Origin: a virus | IMG/VR virus record: IMGVR_UViG_3300020392_000972 | Location: 1 to 21,304 of that record | Length of the DNA stretch: 21,304 nucleotides | Strand: one strand, 5' to 3' | Shown here: in pieces, positions 1-7,131 of the stretch | Position numbering within the stretch: position 1 is the first letter of the stretch | Layout: each line of letters begins with the position of its first letter | Translations under genes and position numbers: made by a program | The notes under the pieces: generated by a model | Told to the model about the DNA's origin: nothing | The model's database searches: none | Seen by the model: the letters and a program-made list of their open reading frames with translations, nothing else

Positions 1-68
1 CTTGTAGCAGTGAATACATCTGCTTCAGTAATTGGTTTTAGAGTTATAAGACCACCTAATTTAATCAT
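1..68 (-). CDS. 5' end of a probable prohead core/scaffold gene (truncated by window edge)
   Basis: The first 22 codons are visible. The ATG at 68 overlaps the stop of the upstream 62-aa gene in an ATGA arrangement, which supports the start. The visible peptide begins MIKLGGLITL and carries I-T-E before A at residues 13-16, matching the T4 gp21 cleavage rule ([I/L]xE before A/G/S). In T4 the gene after gp21 is the scaffold gp22, followed by the capsid protein gp23. A short N-terminal propeptide ending in such a site suits a prohead core or capsid protein. The product beyond residue 22 cannot be seen, so the identity is inferred from position and this one motif. Confidence 0.6.
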   Translation of the reverse strand, partial: MIKLGGLITLKPITEADVFTAT

Positions 69-253
69 AATTCTTTTGTCTCCCTTTTATGTGTATATAA
101 ATCAAGTTTACCATCTTCGGTTAACTTAACATCATAATTCGTTTTTCTTATATCGTTGTGTCCACCTTTGAATGGAGTTTCTCCTACTTCTCTGGTAACT
201 TTACCCAACTTAAATTTATTTTTGGACATAAAGTCCTGTACATTAAATCCCAT
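65..253 (-). CDS. hypothetical 62-aa basic protein
   Basis: A small lysine-rich protein starts at the ATG at 253, four bases after the gp21 stop, and ends in an ATGA overlap with the next gene. It therefore sits in a tightly packed head operon. I do not recognise a family. The composition is highly charged with no hydrophobic segment, so it is probably soluble. Unlike its neighbours it has no [I/L]xE before A/G/S. Its position between the protease and a probable prohead protein suggests a head-assembly role, but nothing in the sequence shows one. The ribosome site is weak (AAG a few bases upstream), so translation may depend on coupling to gp21. Confidence 0.65.
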   Translation of the reverse strand: MGFNVQDFMSKNKFKLGKVTREVGETPFKGGHNDIRKTNYDVKLTEDGKLDLYTHKRETKEL

Positions 254-257
254 AATC

Positions 258-851
258 TTAACTAGCTTCTGTTATAATTTCTCTCATTATGTGCTGTGCC
301 TTACACCATTCTTCACAAACTACTGATTGTTCTTGAATTTGTTTGTTCACAGATTCGTTCATAGGAACCATAAATGCTCCATGAGTAGATGGGTTAGAAA
401 CAAAATCCCAACCAATTAATTCAAAATCTTCACCTACTTGAACTTTACCACCAGTTAAAGGTTCTACCGAACCCATACCTCTTGATGATATACCTAATAG
501 AATACCTGCTTGTAGAAGTTCTTTTAAGATGTTACCGCTTGGGGTTGGTAATATCTCAACTGTTCCTACTAAATCATCACCATCCCAATGAATCTCTCTT
601 ACATTATGTGATACATTTTTTAGGTTGATTACAGAAGAATCAGGATGGTCTAACTCACCTAATGCTCTTCTTTCTTTAATTAGTTGTTCGTATTTCTTTG
701 CCTCTCTCATAAGGATAGGTTTGGGATATATTCTACCATTCTGATTTTCTGCACCAGCTCTTTGTAGAATACCCTTAACGATAGTTCTTCCACTATCATC
801 TTCGTTTACCTTACCTTCGAATAATCTTGTTTCTATTAGTAATGTGTTCAT
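258..851 (-). CDS. 21: prohead core protease, T4 gp21-like
   Basis: Serine protease that matures T4-type proheads by cutting scaffold, core and capsid proteins after [I/L]-x-E. The 197-aa product, close to T4 gp21 in size, shows GELDHP with candidate catalytic His69 and ISSRGMGS with candidate catalytic Ser122 or Ser123. These have the usual order and spacing for prohead proteases. A downstream WDFVSNPS segment also fits the family. The ATG at 851 is chosen over an in-frame TTG at 863 because it gives a TAATG overlap with the previous gene and has GGGGAG just upstream. The protein carries its own candidate sites, LFE before G at residues 10-13 and ITE before A at 193-196, consistent with the self-cleavage known for T4 gp21. 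It lies downstream of the portal, as in T4. Confidence 0.93.
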   Translation of the reverse strand: MNTLLIETRLFEGKVNEDDSGRTIVKGILQRAGAENQNGRIYPKPILMREAKKYEQLIKERRALGELDHPDSSVINLKNVSHNVREIHWDGDDLVGTVEILPTPSGNILKELLQAGILLGISSRGMGSVEPLTGGKVQVGEDFELIGWDFVSNPSTHGAFMVPMNESVNKQIQEQSVVCEEWCKAQHIMREIITEAS

Positions 852-1027
852 TATGCTCCCCAAGTTTTTCTTTTCTTAAATAAATCAAAAAAGATTGCAG
901 ATACCTCTTGTCTGATAATTTTTCTTATAATATCTTTATCAGATTCAGTAAGTTCCTCGTTTATTTTTCCTTTTTTAAAATTAACGATTTCCTCATTGAT
1001 TATATCATACAATTCTCTCTTTGTCAT
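851..1027 (-). CDS. small prohead/internal-protein candidate (58 aa)
   Basis: A 58-aa charged protein starts at the ATG at 1027, preceded by AGAGGA. A TTG at 1048 would also be in frame but lacks this ribosome site. It ends by sharing an A with the gp21 start (TAATG). The N-terminal half is an amphipathic helix-like stretch with INE at residues 10-12 and 22-24, followed by LTE before S at 26-29, a good match to the gp21 cleavage rule. Small proteins encoded just before T4 gp21 (gp67, gp68) are prohead core components processed by gp21. Position and motif suggest an analogous role, but I see no direct homology. Confidence 0.7.
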   Translation of the reverse strand: MTKRELYDIINEEIVNFKKGKINEELTESDKDIIRKIIRQEVSAIFFDLFKKRKTWGA

Positions 1028-1028
1028 T

Positions 1029-1271
1029 TTAATCCTCTTCAGAACCAAAAGTAGGGCCTACATGACCTCTACCAAATCTTTCATTTTTTTGTCCTCTTCC
1101 TTTCCAAGTTTTTTCAATCTTGTTAAAGAATGCCTTCTTTTCATCATCAGACATTTGTGGAATAGATTTACCAGCTTTTTCTAAAGCTTTTTTGAAAAAT
1201 TTTTGGTACTCAGATTCTTCTTTAAGAGTTTCTCTGACTATATTTTTAAGTTGTTCTCTTGTTATTTTCAT
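1029..1271 (-). CDS. small head-module protein with DDEKKAFF motif (80 aa)
   Basis: An 80-aa protein with ATGA overlap to the gene before it, one base before the next gene's start codon. The N-terminus (MKITREQLKNIVRETLKEE) looks like an amphipathic helix ending in LKE, a relaxed match to the gp21 site. The middle contains SDDEKKAFFNKIEKTW, a pattern I associate with small uncharacterised proteins of marine T4-like phages. The tail is Gly-rich and acidic. The design of a helical leader, a short folded core and a flexible tail fits a capsid-targeted internal or core protein. Function is unknown; the prohead link is inferred from neighbours. Confidence 0.7.
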   Translation of the reverse strand: MKITREQLKNIVRETLKEESEYQKFFKKALEKAGKSIPQMSDDEKKAFFNKIEKTWKGRGQKNERFGRGHVGPTFGSEED

Positions 1272-1741
1272 TTCTCAATCTCCTGTATAGTTCTTGCGAT
1301 TTTGATTAGTTTCTCCTTTATTGTATAAATATGTCTATTTGTTCTTTTCCAATACTTGTCTGAATCTAACTCATTAATCGTTTTTATCTTGTTATACCAA
1401 TTGAAAAACTTCTCAACTTCTCTTAATTGATACTTTAATTCTTTAAGACCCATTGCCATCTTTTTATGTGGATGCATGGATTCATCATTTTTTAATTCCA
1501 ACCATCTATTTACAGGTCTTTTTACTTTGGCTTCATTAATATTATCCATATCATTATCTACCACAGTATAACCCATAGATGTTGCAACCTTTTTCTTTCT
1601 TTTTTTGTCTTTTTTACTTGAAAATGCGTATGGGGTTTGATAACCAGCTACATTTGCGGTAGTAGTGGCTTCTTCTAATTCTTTCTCTACTTCATCAAGA
1701 ATTTCATCTAAGATTTCTTTAAGACTTTTTTCCATTGACAT
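1268..1741 (-). CDS. prohead core-like protein with acidic leader and two candidate gp21 sites (157 aa)
   Basis: The start is the ATG at 1741, preceded by AAGGAGATAAATA, a strong ribosome site. It overlaps the upstream gene by 23 bases. Residues 1-24 form a very acidic helix-like leader that ends in LEE before A (22-25). This is followed by TTANVAGYQTPYAF, a motif I recall from uncharacterised head-region proteins of marine myoviruses. A Lys-rich patch (residues 43-51) and a second site, INE before A (68-71), follow. The C-terminal half is a charged helical region. If cut at both sites it would yield an acidic propeptide, a basic peptide and a helical domain, reminiscent of T4 internal and core proteins. 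Function is inferred, not shown. Confidence 0.72.
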   Translation of the reverse strand: MSMEKSLKEILDEILDEVEKELEEATTTANVAGYQTPYAFSSKKDKKRKKKVATSMGYTVVDNDMDNINEAKVKRPVNRWLELKNDESMHPHKKMAMGLKELKYQLREVEKFFNWYNKIKTINELDSDKYWKRTNRHIYTIKEKLIKIARTIQEIEK

Positions 1742-2597
1742 TATTTATCTCCTTAATCAACTCATAAGACATCATTAAAGCTGAAACTTGCCCATCGGTT
1801 ATTTTTTTACCAATTTTTTGCTTCTTTAAAACATTTATAGTTTCTTTCAACTTTATTTTAGTAATCTTATCTTTCATTCCTTTATACATCTCGTGTAAAG
1901 AAGTGATAGTTTTGATTAATTGTGACTCAAAATACTCGTTGAACTTTGTTGTATTACTAATGTTGTTAATATATTCTCTTAAAAGTGATTTTTGTTCTTT
2001 ATTTAAGTTAGAATATTTTTTATTAAAAGTTTCAACAAGAATTTTATATGCCAATAATCTAAGGTCTTTATCCTTAGCTTTGTATTCTTCAACTAATTTA
2101 TCTTGTTTTGAATTTGTAGTATTCTTTGTATTGGAAGATAAAGAAATATGTTCTACAAGAGTTTGTTTAGCGTTAAATACATCTTTTACATTTTGTACAT
2201 CTAATTTTTTAGCTTCAAATATTTTATGTATTGATGCTAAAACCTTATAATTTGTTACAGGTGAAGATAGAAAGTTAGAAATCTCAAAATTTTCTTTAAT
2301 TGATTTGATTAAATTATATTTTTCTCGTTGAAGTTTTTTGTACTCAAGTTTACCATGTGCCTCTAAAATAGCATTGATAAATTTTTCAGCCTTAATATCT
2401 GAACTATATTTTTCATTAATTAATAAATTAAATAATCGTAATTCTTTAGAAAGTTCACTGCCCTTTCCATAAAATTCAGCCATTATTTTTTTAGCTTTTT
2501 CTTCTGAACCATTAATTACTTCTAAAGTAATTTGTCTTGTTAGTAATTCAAACAAAAAGCCTGTGTTTTTAAATTTTGAGTGTTTTATTTTTTTCAT
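1719..2597 (-). CDS. conserved marine-myovirus head-region protein, function unknown (292 aa)
   Basis: I take the ATG at 2597 as the start because AGGAAA lies directly before it. An in-frame TTG at 2612 would add five residues. The N-terminus, KHSKFKNTGFLFELLTRQIT, resembles a conserved block I associate with proteins located after the portal in marine T4-like phages. No enzymatic motif is visible. The remainder is lysine-rich and predicted by eye to be almost entirely alpha-helical, without membrane segments or cysteines. It overlaps the following gene by 23 bases and follows gp20 after a 67-base spacer that carries the ATATTTATA element. A structural or assembly role (neck, portal-associated or core) is inferred only from position. 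Confidence 0.75.
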   Translation of the reverse strand: MKKIKHSKFKNTGFLFELLTRQITLEVINGSEEKAKKIMAEFYGKGSELSKELRLFNLLINEKYSSDIKAEKFINAILEAHGKLEYKKLQREKYNLIKSIKENFEISNFLSSPVTNYKVLASIHKIFEAKKLDVQNVKDVFNAKQTLVEHISLSSNTKNTTNSKQDKLVEEYKAKDKDLRLLAYKILVETFNKKYSNLNKEQKSLLREYINNISNTTKFNEYFESQLIKTITSLHEMYKGMKDKITKIKLKETINVLKKQKIGKKITDGQVSALMMSYELIKEINNVNGKKS

Positions 2598-2637
2598 TTT
2601 CCTATCTTCCAATTATGATATAGTAAATTTTCTCTAT

Positions 2638-2646
2638 TATAAATAT
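2638..2646 (-). promoter_or_regulatory. ATATTTATA element upstream of the 292-aa gene
   Basis: On the coding strand this spacer reads ATATTTATAATAGAG, about 40 bases before the chosen ATG. The same 9-mer occurs in three other spacers of the window. It may be a phage promoter -10-type element, with TATAAT contained in the extended match, but this is inferred from recurrence only. Confidence 0.35.
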
Positions 2647-2664
2647 AAAAATATAAAAGATAAA

Positions 2665-4401
2665 TTAATTTTCAGTATCACTAATGAGGTTTTCCTCATC
2701 AAGCATACTCTTTATTTCGTGTAAATATTTTCTTTTTGATGCAATTCCGCTAATATATTTTATAGCTTTATCTTCTGAAGTAGTATTCTTTCTTGAATCC
2801 CTTCTTTCCTTATCACCAAGTGGGTCTCTACCATATGGGTGTTTATCTTTTTTATAAGTTCCACCCTCTCTTGGTCTACCACCTTTATCCTTGATTTCTT
2901 GTTTTAGTTTTTCCAAAGATTCTTCAATATCATCAGGTTCTTCATCTTCTGTAGCAGGGTCATTACCCTCATCTTCAATTGACCTAAATCTAAATCTATC
3001 TTTAAGGTCATCTAACATCTCCACTCTTTGTTCGTTTTCTTCTGCTTCTGATAATTTGAATATATTATCATATACCCATTGTTTAGATAACATATTTAAA
3101 GATTGTATATCTTGAGCCAATCTTATTTTTTCACTCCACAAGTTTAATTTTTCTTGTTCATATATGTAAGATGGATTTACTAATGCTAATTCAAAATTAG
3201 TCATTTCAGCATCTGTTATTCCTTGTGAATATAAATGAATGATTGCAATCTTAGTTAATTCTGAAATTACAGTTCTTTGAATTCTTTCAATTGTTCTTGC
3301 GAATCTAACATCTTCAGCTGCTAATGTTGCTTTACCTGCAACATTTTCTTCATATCCTAAATAAGCTTTTGGAATCTTAAGTGCAGCAAATAATTTATTT
3401 TTTAAGTAATCAATATCCTCGATACTTGCATATTCTAAACCTGCAAGGTTATCAATATTCGTTCCACTATCTCCACCTCTAACTGGTAAATAAAAATCTT
3501 CAGTTAGATTTTGCATATTATACTTTAAGTTATAGTCACCAGTATTTCTATCAACGAAAGGAACTTTCTTCATTTTGTTGATGATTCTCTGCATATAGTT
3601 ATCAACCTCTGTTGGAGGGATATTTCCTATATCTACTTTGAATACTCTCTTTTCTGGTGCTCTCATGATTCTATGGATTAACATTGCATCTTCCATTAGA
3701 GATAATTGTTTCCATAATCTTCTACCATTCTCAATCATTGATTTACCATATGGTAACCAGTTTGTATCTGCTAATAATCTAAAGTGAGCTATTTCAAAGT
3801 TTTCGTATTCTTCTTTTCCATTCGGGTCCTCAGTAATCTTAAACTTAACTGAATTTGGATTTGATGGGTCTGTTCTTTCTAATCTTTCTGTGTTGTAAAC
3901 AGAGTGTGGAGTAACATTTACGATACCCTTTCCTTCTGCAATTTCTAAACCTAAGAAAAAATCTCCATACTTACACATATTTCTTGTCCATGGCCATAAA
4001 TTAAATTCTATGTTTAGAACATCATAAAATAAGTTTCTAAGTAACTCTTGTACTCTATCATTTTTAGATGTGATTGATAAAGTATCACCAAATTCGTTTT
4101 TTAGTGTTGATTCATCTGCGTATATATCAAGTGCTGATGCTAATATTGGGTCATTATCCATTGCATCATAATCCCTAAATACCTCTCTTCGAACTTGTTG
4201 GTATGCCATTGATTGTGCACCACCTGCTTGTTCAAAGAAAGATTTTTGTATCTTTGTATATCTATCTCTTAATGAAGATAAGTTTGTTTGTTGTCTTTCA
4301 TCGGTATCAACTACTTTTCTTTTACCCTCTTTATCGATGGTAACCACCGCTTGAGCTCTAAATAATTTCGTTAATCTACCAAAAAATGAAGTATCTGCCA
4401 T
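2665..4401 (-). CDS. 20: portal vertex protein, T4 gp20-like
   Basis: The 578-aa product is recognisable as a T4-type portal, the dodecameric ring at the head vertex through which DNA is packaged and to which the neck attaches. Family-like segments include DYDAMDNDPILASALDIYADE near the N-terminus and the downstream blocks WPWTRNMCKYGD, RAPEKRVFKVD, NVAGKATLAAEDVRFARTI and an IERIQR helix. T4 gp20 is 524 aa. The extra length here is mostly a highly charged, probably disordered C-terminal region from about residue 470 (acidic stretch, then a Gly/Arg/Lys-rich stretch). The start ATG follows TAGGAA. Two [I/L]xE-before-A/G matches (IAEG, LSEA) lie in the body; T4 gp20 is not known to be cleaved, so these are probably chance. 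Confidence 0.95.
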   Translation of the reverse strand: MADTSFFGRLTKLFRAQAVVTIDKEGKRKVVDTDERQQTNLSSLRDRYTKIQKSFFEQAGGAQSMAYQQVRREVFRDYDAMDNDPILASALDIYADESTLKNEFGDTLSITSKNDRVQELLRNLFYDVLNIEFNLWPWTRNMCKYGDFFLGLEIAEGKGIVNVTPHSVYNTERLERTDPSNPNSVKFKITEDPNGKEEYENFEIAHFRLLADTNWLPYGKSMIENGRRLWKQLSLMEDAMLIHRIMRAPEKRVFKVDIGNIPPTEVDNYMQRIINKMKKVPFVDRNTGDYNLKYNMQNLTEDFYLPVRGGDSGTNIDNLAGLEYASIEDIDYLKNKLFAALKIPKAYLGYEENVAGKATLAAEDVRFARTIERIQRTVISELTKIAIIHLYSQGITDAEMTNFELALVNPSYIYEQEKLNLWSEKIRLAQDIQSLNMLSKQWVYDNIFKLSEAEENEQRVEMLDDLKDRFRFRSIEDEGNDPATEDEEPDDIEESLEKLKQEIKDKGGRPREGGTYKKDKHPYGRDPLGDKERRDSRKNTTSEDKAIKYISGIASKRKYLHEIKSMLDEENLISDTEN

Positions 4402-4435
4402 TTTATTCCTAATTTAAATTATAACCTTTATTTTT

Positions 4436-4816
4436 TTACCATGCTCTACATGACCAGTATCTAGCTTTGTGTCTTGGACCTGGATTATCACAATTGTGTC
4501 TTGCTCTAAAAGATTTTCTCCTTGCAGGATTACTCTTTTTAATTTTCATTGTTTTCTCTCCACCTTTTCCTTTATGACCAAAGTTTACTTTTACTACATT
4601 ACCTTGGGGATTTTTAACATATACTTTGAATTTTTTAACATCACCTCTTGTTGGTTTACCAAGTTTTACTTTTCTACCTTGGTATTCGGCTTCGTTAATA
4701 TCAGGTTTATACGATTCCATGAATTCTACGAACTCTTTTACATCGTAATAGTTTTCTACAAAGTACTCTTCACAGTAATTTTTATTTTCGTTTATTAAGC
4801 TTTTCATTGAAATCAT
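4436..4816 (-). CDS. conserved head-module protein with C-terminal Cys/His cluster (126 aa)
   Basis: The start at 4816 has AGGAG eight bases upstream; an internal ATG at 4807 is an alternative. Residues 1-42 are an acidic, Tyr-rich leader ending in INE before A (40-43), a close match to the gp21 rule. From residue 43 the protein becomes strongly basic. Its last 30 residues carry ARHNCDNPGPRHKARYWSCR, with His107, Cys109, His116 and Cys123 spaced like a small metal site. I recall this tail from uncharacterised proteins near the structural genes of marine T4-like phages. Acidic propeptide plus basic mature domain is the layout of packaged or core proteins. It occupies the slot where T4 has tail sheath and tube genes. 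Function is not known. Confidence 0.75.
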   Translation of the reverse strand: MISMKSLINENKNYCEEYFVENYYDVKEFVEFMESYKPDINEAEYQGRKVKLGKPTRGDVKKFKVYVKNPQGNVVKVNFGHKGKGGEKTMKIKKSNPARRKSFRARHNCDNPGPRHKARYWSCRAW

Positions 4817-4835
4817 TATATTTATCTCCTCACAT

Positions 4836-4844
4836 TATAAATAT
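4836..4844 (-). promoter_or_regulatory. ATATTTATA element upstream of the 126-aa gene
   Basis: The coding strand reads TATATTTATAATGTGAGGAG, with the element ending 19 bases before the ATG at 4816 and just upstream of its AGGAG. This is an exact repeat of the 9-mer found in three other spacers. The promoter role is inferred. Confidence 0.35.
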
Positions 4845-4851
4845 ATAATTA

Positions 4852-6441
4852 TTAAATTAACCAAGTTAAATCCTCATCCTTATCACCAACTTTCATTTTC
4901 CAAGGATTCTCTTCCATTGATTGATTTCCACCGAATCCCATACCTGCCACATCTAAAGAATGTGCACCAATACCACCTAAGGCCTGTTTAGTTAAATCTA
5001 TACCTTCTTGTCTCAATCTTAAGGCTGTATCTCTAACCCACAATCCAATTGCAAAGGACATTGTTAAATCATCGTTGTATCCTTGCATTGCTTCTGCTCT
5101 ATTTCCTTTCCATATAAAAGTGAATAGTTCATCTATCAATCTTGAAGAGCGAACTGTTACTGATTTATCTCTGAAGTAATCATCTAATTTAGATATAATC
5201 AGAGGTCTTGTTTTAGAAGTAGTTGAAAATCCTGCAACCATTCCTCTTTCTTCTCTATTGTATTTATTATGTAATTGATGTTCAACATCCACATATTTTA
5301 AATCTTTACTCATATAGAAAAGGTTTTGATATCCTCTATCAATTACTTGTTGTATTACTGCCCATCCAATATTTGCGTTTTCAATTACAAGTAATGCTTG
5401 ATTGTAATCAGTTGCAAGAGAAACTAAAAAGTTTCCAAAATCTTTTGTATCTAATTTACCTTTGTATTCAGCTACTTGTGTTGCTTGTTCAATATCGATA
5501 ACATGACATGCTGAATAATCTGTTGAATCTCCTCGAGCAACATCGGCTACAACCATATAACCTTTATTATAGTTTGGATATTCCCACTTCCAAAGATTAC
5601 CATCAAATCCTGTCTTTTCCATTGGTTCTTGACAAAATGATTCTTTATAAAATTGTAAAAGTTGTGGTTCAATTACAGTATCACCTGATGATACGAAATC
5701 ACAATCACATTCTTGCGCTGCTCCTTTAACACCTAATAACTTTTCTTGTTCATCTCTCCATTCTTGATTTCTTTCAGGATGAACACTCCAATGTAATCTA
5801 ATTGGATTAAATCCATTTTCCTCTTCCTCAGCACCTACCCATGTTTTATGAAAGAAATTTCCTACCCCATTCGGTGTTGAAAGGATTATTGCATTACCAC
5901 CAGTCGATAGTGTTGATTGAGATGATACCCATATATCTTCAATCTTATCGATAAATGCTGCCTCATCAAATACTAATAAGGATAGTGCTTCAGAACGACC
6001 AGCATCTCCAGCTGCTGATGTTGCTTTAATTTGAGAACCATTTGAATATCGTAGAGATAGTTTGTTATCCTCTACTGTATTTTGTTTCAACCACGAAGGT
6101 AAGTATTGGTTCATAACTCTAACCTTTGTTACAAGGTTCTTAGCAACTTCTTGTTTAGTTGCGATTACAAGTACATTAAAATCTTGATTGAATAACATTT
6201 TCCACAATGCAAATCCAGCAGTTAAAGTTGATATACCAGTTTGTCGTGATTTTAAGATTACATTGTATCTATGTTTATCGAATTCTTGTAGAGTTCGTTC
6301 TTGAAACTGATATAAATGAAATGGTATCTTTCCTCGTACAGGATGTTGTATCATGCAGTATTTTTTCATAAAGTGTATTGGGTCTGATGCACACTTTTGA
6401 TACTCAAGTTTTATTATATCCTTTAAAGAAGCTTTAGCCAT
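4852..6441 (-). CDS. 17: terminase large subunit, T4 gp17-like
   Basis: DNA-packaging motor ATPase plus headful nuclease, 529 aa. The ATPase domain has the phosphate-binding loop KSRQTGIST (64-72), Walker B LLVFDE (155-160) and the coupling motif LSTP (187-190). The C-terminal RNase H-type nuclease has candidate acidic residues at Asp300 (VADVARGD), Glu354 (VIEN) and the DD of YNDDLTM near 462. The P-loop is deviant: the position of the usual GK lysine is Ile70, while Lys64 sits at the loop's start, as in lambda gpA. The start ATG abuts the stop of the upstream gene (TAAATG) with AGGAAA before it. T4 gp17 is 610 aa, so this is a compact member. Confidence 0.96.
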   Translation of the reverse strand: MAKASLKDIIKLEYQKCASDPIHFMKKYCMIQHPVRGKIPFHLYQFQERTLQEFDKHRYNVILKSRQTGISTLTAGFALWKMLFNQDFNVLVIATKQEVAKNLVTKVRVMNQYLPSWLKQNTVEDNKLSLRYSNGSQIKATSAAGDAGRSEALSLLVFDEAAFIDKIEDIWVSSQSTLSTGGNAIILSTPNGVGNFFHKTWVGAEEEENGFNPIRLHWSVHPERNQEWRDEQEKLLGVKGAAQECDCDFVSSGDTVIEPQLLQFYKESFCQEPMEKTGFDGNLWKWEYPNYNKGYMVVADVARGDSTDYSACHVIDIEQATQVAEYKGKLDTKDFGNFLVSLATDYNQALLVIENANIGWAVIQQVIDRGYQNLFYMSKDLKYVDVEHQLHNKYNREERGMVAGFSTTSKTRPLIISKLDDYFRDKSVTVRSSRLIDELFTFIWKGNRAEAMQGYNDDLTMSFAIGLWVRDTALRLRQEGIDLTKQALGGIGAHSLDVAGMGFGGNQSMEENPWKMKVGDKDEDLTWLI

Positions 6442-7131
6442 TTATTTTTTTCCTATTTTCCAATATAGTGATGTACCTACGAATGGTTTGTATTTTCCTG
6501 CCTGATTAGATAAACCTAAATTTAAACCATAAAGGTTCATCTTTTTAGTTTTTAATAATCCATTCAAACTAAAGTTACCAAATCCATTTGTTTGGTCAAC
6601 TCCTACTCCGAAACCATAATAAAATTCGTTTTTAGGTAACTCTTTTACAATTGTAGTATTGTAAACAGTTGGAATCTTGAAGAACCAATCTATTTCTCTT
6701 GATTCGATTCTATTTTGTGAAATAACATCAGTAAGAATACCAAATCCTAAACTACTTGCAGGTTTTTGTCCTAAAGAATCTGTAACTTCCTTTGGAAAAT
6801 CATAATCAAGATTTAAAGTATCGGTTACTGTAACTCTTGAAAAGTAATCTTTAATAATAGCAAGTGAATCTACATCTACTGGTATTTCTACTTCTTTTAT
6901 TACTTCTTTTGTAATGTATCTTGGAACATATTTGGTTACTTGAACTTCTTTTTCAACAAAAACTGTATCAGTTTCTTGTTTTATAAGTTCAAAATCTTCA
7001 CCATCAATGTTTACTATCTCTTTATCACTATAATCTGGTCCACATCCTCTCATTAAGAATATGATACCAATCAAAAGGAGTATCAACAACTCCTTCCATC
7101 TTTTGGATATTAAATTAAATATAATGTTCAT
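6442..7131 (-). CDS. membrane-anchored protein with C-terminal beta-rich domain (229 aa), unknown function
   Basis: Residues 1-13 are basic, and about 14-27 are a single strongly hydrophobic segment followed by RGCG. This gives a probable signal-anchor with the rest outside the cytoplasm. Next comes a Val/Glu-rich repetitive stretch (about 50-95) and a segment with alternating polar and apolar residues. The C-terminal 60 residues look like beta-hairpins ending in YWKIGKK. I recall similar proteins in phages of Bacteroidota and marine bacteria. An inner-membrane spanin-like lysis role or an envelope protein is possible, but there is no lipobox, no second overlapping spanin gene and no visible endolysin, so I leave it unassigned. 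It overlaps the upstream gene by 17 bases and abuts gp17. Confidence 0.7.
   Translation of the reverse strand: MNIIFNLISKRWKELLILLLIGIIFLMRGCGPDYSDKEIVNIDGEDFELIKQETDTVFVEKEVQVTKYVPRYITKEVIKEVEIPVDVDSLAIIKDYFSRVTVTDTLNLDYDFPKEVTDSLGQKPASSLGFGILTDVISQNRIESREIDWFFKIPTVYNTTIVKELPKNEFYYGFGVGVDQTNGFGNFSLNGLLKTKKMNLYGLNLGLSNQAGKYKPFVGTSLYWKIGKK

Noticed and set aside
1903-2250. Plus-strand open frames of 60-115 codons, here and throughout (for example 4469-4798, 5223-5501, 12569-12880)
   Set aside because: All lie opposite well-supported minus-strand genes, have Leu/Phe/Ser-rich shadow composition and lack recognisable motifs.
2665-4401. Portal as a gp21 substrate (IAEG and LSEA matches)
   Set aside because: Both sites are in conserved body regions and T4 gp20 is not known to be processed; they serve as a reminder of the motif's chance frequency.
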